From an uncultured Psychrobacter sp. (lineage in GTDB: Bacteria > Pseudomonadota > Gammaproteobacteria > Pseudomonadales > Moraxellaceae), in NCBI RefSeq assembly GCF_947500265.1, contig NZ_CANMRN010000007.1, positions 1 to 64,000 of the forward strand: a stretch of 64,000 nt of DNA. The letters are read 5' to 3'. Positions 59,167 through 64,000 of this stretch are shown in pieces. The notes under the pieces were generated by a model. The model had not been told where the DNA came from and ran no database searches. It saw only the letters and a list, made by a program, of their open reading frames with translations. The first letter of the stretch is position 1; each line of letters starts with the position of its first letter. Position numbers and translations under genes: made by a program.

Positions 59167-59565
59167 TTACGCTACAAATGCGACGATTTCACCACCGATA
59201 CCAGCAGCGCGTGCAGCACGATCGCTCATGATACCTTGGCTAGTAGATACGATAGCAACACCCATACCTTGCTTAACAGTAGGGATAGCGTCTTTACCGC
59301 GGAACTGGCGTAAACCAGGACGGCTATAACGTTGGATAGTTTCGATGACAGCACGGCCTTCGAAATATTTCAATTCAATAGTAAGGGTTGCTTTGTTGTT
59401 TTCTTCTTCAGCAACAACAGCGCTAGCCACATAACCTTCGCTAACTAGCAAATCAGCAATTGATTTACGTAATTTAGAGCTCGGCATTGCTACCGATACT
59501 TTGTTAGCCATTTGTGCGTTACGGATACGGGTTAGCATATCCCCAACGGTATCTTGCATACTCAT
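59167..59565 (-). CDS. rpsH: 30S ribosomal protein S8
   Basis: S8 binds helix 21 of 16S rRNA and in E. coli represses the spc operon. [22 protein letters not shown] opens the protein, and the C-terminal signature [33 protein letters not shown] is complete. Length 132 is normal. It lies 11 bases after rpsN. Confidence 0.97.
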   Translation of the reverse strand: MSMQDTVGDMLTRIRNAQMANKVSVAMPSSKLRKSIADLLVSEGYVASAVVAEEENNKATLTIELKYFEGRAVIETIQRYSRPGLRQFRGKDAIPTVKQGMGVAIVSTSQGIMSDRAARAAGIGGEIVAFVA

Positions 59566-59576
59566 ATAGTTACTCC

Positions 59577-59882
59577 TTACCAGCTTGCTTTACGAACACC
59601 AGGCACATCGCCTTGCATGACACGCTCACGCAGCATATTGCGTGACAAGCCAAACTTGCGGAAGTAACCGTGAGGACGACCGGTGATAGCACAACGATTA
59701 CGCAGACGTACTGGTGATGAGTTGCGTGGAAGAGCTTGTAGCTCTAACATCGCTTCCATACGAGTTTCGTCACTTGCAGTCATATCACTGATAGTTTCTT
59801 TTAGCTTGATACGCTTTTCAGCATATTTAGCAACCATTTTTTCGCGCTTTAATTCGCGGTTAATCATGCTCTTCTTTGCCAT
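59577..59882 (-). CDS. rpsN: 30S ribosomal protein S14
   Basis: S14 (101 residues) is the long, zinc-free form. It starts [23 protein letters not shown] and ends [34 protein letters not shown], the conserved segment. The CxxC pairs of the short zinc type are absent. It sits between rplE and rpsH. Confidence 0.97.
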   Translation of the reverse strand: MAKKSMINRELKREKMVAKYAEKRIKLKETISDMTASDETRMEAMLELQALPRNSSPVRLRNRCAITGRPHGYFRKFGLSRNMLRERVMQGDVPGVRKASW

Positions 59883-59894
59883 AACGTCTTTACC

Positions 59895-60437
59895 TTATTT
59901 AAATGGGAAGCCGAATGCTTTAAGCAACGCACGACCTTCTTCATCAGATTGAGCTGACGTGGTGATTGTCACATCCATACCACGGATACGATCAATCTTG
60001 TCAAAATCTACTTCTGGGAATACGATTTGTTCTTTGATACCCAATGAGTAGTTACCACGTCCGTCAAAGGCTTTAGGTGAAAAACCGCGGAAATCACGAA
60101 TACGAGGAATTGCAATGGCAACGAGACGATCTAAAAATTCGTACATTTGCTCACCGCGTAGCGTTACTTTACAGCCAATTGGCCATTCTTCACGAATCTT
60201 AAAGCCAGCAACTGATTTACGCGCTTTGGTGACAACAGGTTTTTGACCAGCAATCGCGGTCATATCAGCTACAGCACCTTCCAACAATTTCTTGTCTTGA
60301 GACGCGCCGCCCACACCCATATTAAGTGTGATTTTAGTGATTTTAGGCACTTGCATCACATTTGCCAAACCAAGCTCTTCTTTGATTTGCTGCTTTAGTT
60401 CATCGTTATATAAAGATTTTAATCTTGCCATTACCAT
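59895..60437 (-). CDS. rplE: 50S ribosomal protein L5
   Basis: L5 binds 5S rRNA. It has [66 protein letters not shown] (spread over residues ~27-92) and ends [11 protein letters not shown]. Length 180 with the first ATG; the second ATG two codons later gives the family-standard [10 protein letters not shown]. Both are close enough to an AAGGG ribosome-binding site. Confidence 0.97.
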   Translation of the reverse strand: MVMARLKSLYNDELKQQIKEELGLANVMQVPKITKITLNMGVGGASQDKKLLEGAVADMTAIAGQKPVVTKARKSVAGFKIREEWPIGCKVTLRGEQMYEFLDRLVAIAIPRIRDFRGFSPKAFDGRGNYSLGIKEQIVFPEVDFDKIDRIRGMDVTITTSAQSDEEGRALLKAFGFPFK

Positions 60438-60452
60438 TACACCCTTAGTGTC

Positions 60453-60770
60453 TTACGCAGTCGCCACTACTTCACCGCTTGAACGATAGACGCGTTGTTT
60501 CTTGCCGTCTTCGCCAAACTGATAAGTAATACGGTCTGCTTTTTGGGTTTGCGCATTTAAGATTGCGACATTTGAGATATGCAGAAAAGCTTCTTGCTTA
60601 AGAATGCCACCTTCAACGCCAGTTGCCTGATTTGGCTTCTGATGTTTAGTAACAATATTAATGCCTTCAACTTTAATACGATCGTTTTTTACAGCTTGTA
60701 CAGTACCTTGCTTGCCTTTGTCTTTCCCAGCAATCACGATAACTGTATCGCCTTTACGTAATTTTGACAT
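60453..60770 (-). CDS. rplX: 50S ribosomal protein L24
   Basis: L24 is an assembly initiator of the 50S subunit. The KOW motif is at the N-terminus (KLRKGDTVIVIAGKDKGKQGTV), followed by GINIVTKHQKPNQATGVEGGI. Length 105 is normal. It lies eight bases after rplN. Confidence 0.97.
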   Translation of the reverse strand: MSKLRKGDTVIVIAGKDKGKQGTVQAVKNDRIKVEGINIVTKHQKPNQATGVEGGILKQEAFLHISNVAILNAQTQKADRITYQFGEDGKKQRVYRSSGEVVATA

Positions 60771-60778
60771 GGATTACC

Positions 60779-61147
60779 TCACAATACTTCTGGTGCTAGT
60801 GATACAATTTTCATAAACTGATCACCACGTAGTTCACGAGTTACCGGTCCAAAAATACGAGTTGCAATCGGCGCTTTGTTTTGGTTCAACAATACCGCAG
60901 CATTGTCGTCAAAACGTAACACAGAACCATCTGGACGACGAACGCCTTTTTTGGTACGTACAACTACTGCATTCATCACGTCGCCTTTTTTAACACGACC
61001 ACGAGGAATGGCTTCTTTAACCGTTACTTTAATAATGTCGCCAACTGATGCATAACGACGATGAGAACCACCCAGTACTTTAATGCACTGAACTCGCCTT
61101 GCACCGCTATTGTCTGCAACTTCCAGCATTGACTCAACCTGAATCAT
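60779..61147 (-). CDS. rplN: 50S ribosomal protein L14
   Basis: L14 (122 residues) forms an intersubunit bridge. It begins [27 protein letters not shown] and has [27 protein letters not shown] and GPVTRELR. The open frame extends 42 codons upstream, but the ATG at 61147 with a TGGAG ribosome-binding site gives the exact family length. It is the first gene of the spc operon, with a promoter about 170 bases upstream. Confidence 0.97.
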   Translation of the reverse strand: MIQVESMLEVADNSGARRVQCIKVLGGSHRRYASVGDIIKVTVKEAIPRGRVKKGDVMNAVVVRTKKGVRRPDGSVLRFDDNAAVLLNQNKAPIATRIFGPVTRELRGDQFMKIVSLAPEVL

Positions 61148-61296
61148 AGCGTTACTCCACACGTATGAGCAATAAAAACCAGTTGCTGCCGCTAGCACAG
61201 AATGAGTAGGACGGCATTTTAATATAAATAACCGCGACTTACTCTTAATGTGAGTGATATACGCTCGGCGCAATCAGCATCCTTAAAAAGGCGGCT

Positions 61297-61325
61297 ATTT
61301 TAACAGCTTCTGGCTTTTAATGCAA
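61297..61325 (-). promoter_or_regulatory. Candidate spc-operon promoter
   Basis: On the minus strand TTGCAT (61320-61325), a 17-base spacer and TAAAAT (61297-61302) lie in the 183-base gap between rpsQ and rplN. The position matches the S10/spc operon boundary. No intrinsic terminator is visible between rpsQ and this site, so read-through from S10 is likely. Confidence 0.6.
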
Positions 61326-61330
61326 TTTAC

Positions 61331-61606
61331 TTAGATTTTTTCTACTTTTTCAACCACATCAACTAAAGTCCAAGACTTAGTTTTTGAGATTGGACGCGTT
61401 TCTTTGATGCGGACAAGGTCGCCTTGTTGGCAAACGTTATTCTCATCATGAGCTTTGATTTTCGTAGAACGACGAAGCTGCTTGCCATACAAAGGATGAC
61501 GAACCAGACGCTCAATCAAAACTGTGATGGACTTGTCCATCTTGTCGCTGACAACTCGTCCTGTCAATACGCTAGCATTGGTAGCTGTTTGATTGTTATC
61601 GCTCAT
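61331..61606 (-). CDS. rpsQ: 30S ribosomal protein S17
   Basis: S17 is an OB-fold primary 16S-binding protein. Conserved pieces are [22 protein letters not shown] and [19 protein letters not shown]. Length 91 exceeds E. coli (84) by a short Asn/Thr-rich N-terminus. Its start overlaps the rpmC stop by four bases (ATGA). It closes the S10 operon. Confidence 0.96.
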   Translation of the reverse strand: MSDNNQTATNASVLTGRVVSDKMDKSITVLIERLVRHPLYGKQLRRSTKIKAHDENNVCQQGDLVRIKETRPISKTKSWTLVDVVEKVEKI

Positions 61607-61800
61607 GAGTCGCCTCGTTGTTTCTCGTTAATCAAAGTCTGAAGCTGGGCAATCGTGCGACGATTGGCTCTAACTTCATGGGTATTACCCAACTGACCAG
61701 TTGCTTTAGCCATACGAATACGGAAAGCATCAAGTTGCTTTTCATCAAGTAACTGGGTCAGTTCTTCTAATGATTTATCACGTAATTCACTGATCTTCAT
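61603..61800 (-). CDS. rpmC: 50S ribosomal protein L29
   Basis: L29 (65 residues) is a helical hairpin near the exit tunnel. [22 protein letters not shown] opens it, and [28 protein letters not shown] is the family core. It shares one base with rplP (TAATG) and four with rpsQ, so all three are translationally coupled. Confidence 0.97.
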   Translation of the reverse strand: MKISELRDKSLEELTQLLDEKQLDAFRIRMAKATGQLGNTHEVRANRRTIAQLQTLINEKQRGDS

Positions 61801-62213
61801 TACATTATCGTCCGCTTAACAATGGTAGTTTTAAAGGGCAATTTTGCTGCAGCGAGCGTTAATGCATCACGAGCAAGCTCTTCAGATACCCCTTCAATTT
61901 CATATAGCACTTTACCAGGTTTGATTTCGCATACCCAATATTCTACTGGACCTTTACCTTTACCCATACGTACTTCTAATGGTTTGTTGGTAATTGGTTT
62001 GTCAGGGAATACACGAATCCAAATCTTACCGCCACGCTTAATTTTACGAGTGATGGTACGACGTGCTGCTTCGATTTGACGAGCTGTCATACGACCACGC
62101 GTCAATGATTTTAGACCAATTTGTCCGAATGCAACGGTGCTTCCACGATGAGCTAGCCCAGTGTTACGACCTTTGTGCATTTTACGAAACTTGGTACGTT
62201 TTGGCTGTAACAT
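61800..62213 (-). CDS. rplP: 50S ribosomal protein L16
   Basis: L16 organises the A-site and aminoacyl-tRNA binding. It has [24 protein letters not shown] at the start, then [34 protein letters not shown] and [18 protein letters not shown]. Length 137 is typical. It lies three bases after rpsC. Confidence 0.97.
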   Translation of the reverse strand: MLQPKRTKFRKMHKGRNTGLAHRGSTVAFGQIGLKSLTRGRMTARQIEAARRTITRKIKRGGKIWIRVFPDKPITNKPLEVRMGKGKGPVEYWVCEIKPGKVLYEIEGVSEELARDALTLAAAKLPFKTTIVKRTIM

Positions 62214-62216
62214 AGT

Positions 62217-62939
62217 TTAACCTCTGTCTGAGTTTCGACGGTTTCCACGACCACGGCGTTTTGGCGCACGAGTCTGCTCTTCTTTGACGGGATTATATAC
62301 ACTGTTCATACCGTCAAGGATTTCGCCACGGAAAATCCAAACTTTAACACCGATGGTGCCGTAAGTTGTCTCTGCACGAATTGACGAGTAGTCAATATCA
62401 GCACGGAGTGTATGCAATGGCACACGACCTTCACGGTACCATTCACTACGAGCAATCTCAGCACCGCCTAGACGGCCAGACAGCTCAACCTTGATACCTT
62501 TAGCACCAGAACGCATGCTGTTCTGTACCGCGCGTTTCATCGCACGACGGAACATAACACGACGCTCAAGCTGGCTACCGATGCCGTCTGCTACCAAACG
62601 TGCATCAAGGTCAGGTGACGTGATTTCTTCAATGTTGACCTGAGCAGGTACGCCCATAATTTTGGTCAATTCTTTTTGAAGTCTTTCGATATCTTCGCCT
62701 TTTTTACCGATAACAATACCAGGACGCGCAGTGGCGATGGTAATCTTAGCAGCGCCAGTAGGACGCTCGATCATGATGTTGCTGATCATAGCGTTATCTA
62801 GCTTTTTGCGTAGATATTCACGAACTTGAATGTCGTTGATTAGGTATTCTGAGTATTGTTTAGGGTTAGCATACCAGTTTGCGTTATGCTTTTTTACAAC
62901 ACCAAGACGAATTCCGATTGGATGTACTTTTTGACCCAT
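62217..62939 (-). CDS. rpsC: 30S ribosomal protein S3
   Basis: S3 lines the mRNA entry and helps unwind mRNA. The N-terminal KH-type domain holds [21 protein letters not shown] (GxxG loop), and the C-terminal domain has [31 protein letters not shown]. Length 240 is close to E. coli (233), with a basic tail rich in Arg and Gly. It lies three bases after rplV. Confidence 0.97.
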   Translation of the reverse strand: MGQKVHPIGIRLGVVKKHNANWYANPKQYSEYLINDIQVREYLRKKLDNAMISNIMIERPTGAAKITIATARPGIVIGKKGEDIERLQKELTKIMGVPAQVNIEEITSPDLDARLVADGIGSQLERRVMFRRAMKRAVQNSMRSGAKGIKVELSGRLGGAEIARSEWYREGRVPLHTLRADIDYSSIRAETTYGTIGVKVWIFRGEILDGMNSVYNPVKEEQTRAPKRRGRGNRRNSDRG

Positions 62940-62942
62940 AAC

Positions 62943-63272
62943 TTATTCTCCTACCTTTATAGTGATGTGACAAGTACGCTTGCTGATACGATCAGCACGG
63001 CCTTTGGCACGTGGTAGGATACGTTTTAGCGTAATGCCTTCATCAACATAGATAGTAGCGACTTTTAGGTCGTCAATATCTAAGCCGTGATTATGTTCGG
63101 CATTGGCGATGGCTGAGTTAAGGCATTTCTTAACAAACACAGCGCCTTTTTTATTGCTATACGTTAGGATATCCAAAGCACGCTCAATAGATTTGCCACG
63201 AACTTCATCAGCAACGAGTCTAACTTTTTGTGCCGATATGGCGGCACCGCGTAATTTTGCAGTTACTTCCAT
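62943..63272 (-). CDS. rplV: 50S ribosomal protein L22
   Basis: L22 (109 residues) lines the exit tunnel. It begins [26 protein letters not shown] and has [23 protein letters not shown] and [13 protein letters not shown]. The open frame continues upstream into rpsS, but Met 63272 with an AAGGTG ribosome-binding site gives the standard length. It follows rpsS by ten bases. Confidence 0.97.
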   Translation of the reverse strand: MEVTAKLRGAAISAQKVRLVADEVRGKSIERALDILTYSNKKGAVFVKKCLNSAIANAEHNHGLDIDDLKVATIYVDEGITLKRILPRAKGRADRISKRTCHITIKVGE

Positions 63273-63282
63273 GGTAAGCACC

Positions 63283-63558
63283 TTATCTCTTAGCTTTTTT
63301 GTCAATGCCGTGACCACGATACGTACGAGTCGGGGCAAATTCACCTAGTTTATGACCAACCATCTGCTCGCTCACGATAACCGGTACATGAGTACGGCCG
63401 TTGTGAACAGATAAAGTTAGGCCAACCATTTGTGGCAGAATCATCGAGCGGCGCGACCAAGTCTTAATTGGCTTGCGTGAGTTGGTGTCTAATGCATTCT
63501 CAACTTTAGCAAACAAGTGCGCGTCTATGAATGGACCTTTTTTCAATGAACGAGGCAT
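63283..63558 (-). CDS. rpsS: 30S ribosomal protein S19
   Basis: S19 lies in the 30S head with S13. [22 protein letters not shown] opens it, and [28 protein letters not shown] and [15 protein letters not shown] are canonical. Length 91 is normal. It is 12 bases after rplB in S10 operon order. Confidence 0.97.
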   Translation of the reverse strand: MPRSLKKGPFIDAHLFAKVENALDTNSRKPIKTWSRRSMILPQMVGLTLSVHNGRTHVPVIVSEQMVGHKLGEFAPTRTYRGHGIDKKAKR

Positions 63559-63570
63559 GAAATTCTTCCT

Positions 63571-64000
63571 TTATTTCTTCTTGGCGCGACGGCGGATGAT
63601 CATGTTGTCAGTACGCTTATTGTGACGCGTTTTAAGTCCTTTAGACTTCTGACCCCAAGGGCTGGTTGGATGGCGACCTTTGTTACGACCTTCACCACCA
63701 CCGTGTGGGTGATCAACCGGGTTCATAGCGACACCACGAACAGAAGGACGAACACCACGCCAACGTGAAGCACCGGCTTTACCAAGTGATTTCAAGTTGT
63801 TTTCAGTGTTAGAAACTTCACCAATAACAGCGCGGCAATTTACGTGTACACGGCGAGTTTCGCCAGAACGCATACGTAGAATAGCATAAACACCGTCGCG
63901 ACCTAGTAACTGAACGCTAGCACCCGCAGAACGAGCCATCTGTGCACCTTTACCGATTTTAAGCTCGATATTGTGAATCACAGTACCCAATGGGATGTTT
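63571..64000 (-). CDS. rplB: 50S ribosomal protein L2, C-terminal part
   Basis: L2 is needed for peptidyl transfer and subunit joining. Only the last ~143 residues are in the window; the frame runs off the right edge ([20 protein letters not shown] at the border), so the 5' half (~130 codons) is missing because of the window end, not a mutation. The conserved [19 protein letters not shown] with the functionally important His, and [13 protein letters not shown], are present. The gene belongs to the S10 operon. Confidence 0.97.
   Translation of the reverse strand, partial: NIPLGTVIHNIELKIGKGAQMARSAGASVQLLGRDGVYAILRMRSGETRRVHVNCRAVIGEVSNTENNLKSLGKAGASRWRGVRPSVRGVAMNPVDHPHGGGEGRNKGRHPTSPWGQKSKGLKTRHNKRTDNMIIRRRAKKK

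Overview
The window looks like a chromosomal core segment of a gammaproteobacterium of the family Moraxellaceae, most likely Psychrobacter. This is inferred from moderate-to-low GC, the protein styles (for example the three-gene pntAa-pntAb-pntB set, a short 338-residue IlvC and a 335-residue RpoA) and the local gene order. I ran no database search, so the genus is an inference. No tRNA, rRNA gene, CRISPR array, transposase, integrase or phage gene is visible.

Layout. At 1-165 two tandem strong promoters fire leftward out of the window and resemble rRNA operon promoters. From 0.5 to 10 kb lie housekeeping genes: pssA, rlmJ, a 2-oxoglutarate oxygenase, a lipoprotein, dapE, a GyrI-like protein, iscX, a thioesterase and the proton-translocating transhydrogenase pntAa-pntAb-pntB. 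From 10.5 to 18 kb is the only clearly accessory stretch. An intact yaaA is followed by a formyltransferase/beta-propeller fusion protein, a broken yaaA tail, a GST/aminotransferase/EamA exporter/Lrp cassette, a second broken yaaA tail and a small lipoprotein gene. This leads up to groES-groEL, which has a well-placed sigma-32 promoter.

From 20.7 to 33 kb are a DUF3108 protein, a DUF2069 protein, a WrbA-type flavoprotein, the membrane genes YihY/DUF2254/CPA1 antiporter, DUF2127, pyrB with a degenerate dihydroorotase partner, fbp and a SpoU-type RNA methyltransferase. From 33 to 47 kb are etfBA, a DUF421 protein, a cold-shock protein, ilvB-ilvN-ilvC, a DUF4124 protein, nnr divergent from queG, and a BON-LysM protein. 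From 46.6 to 52.2 kb are fatty-acid synthesis genes (fabD-fabG, acpP), rpmF with yceD, epmC and a YciO-type protein. From 52.3 kb to the right edge the alpha, spc and S10 ribosomal operons run leftward, from rplQ back to a truncated rplB, and include rpmJ and rpmD.

Most notable are two things. First, the yaaA-groEL interval carries repeated yaaA 3' ends and two copies of the groEL-type terminator in the same order, as if two versions of one interval lie in tandem. Second, a palindromic element of about 90-110 bp sits between the stop codon and the terminator of both groEL and etfA. Other points are a dihydroorotase homologue lacking its metal ligands and a terminator-like hairpin inside the spc operon.
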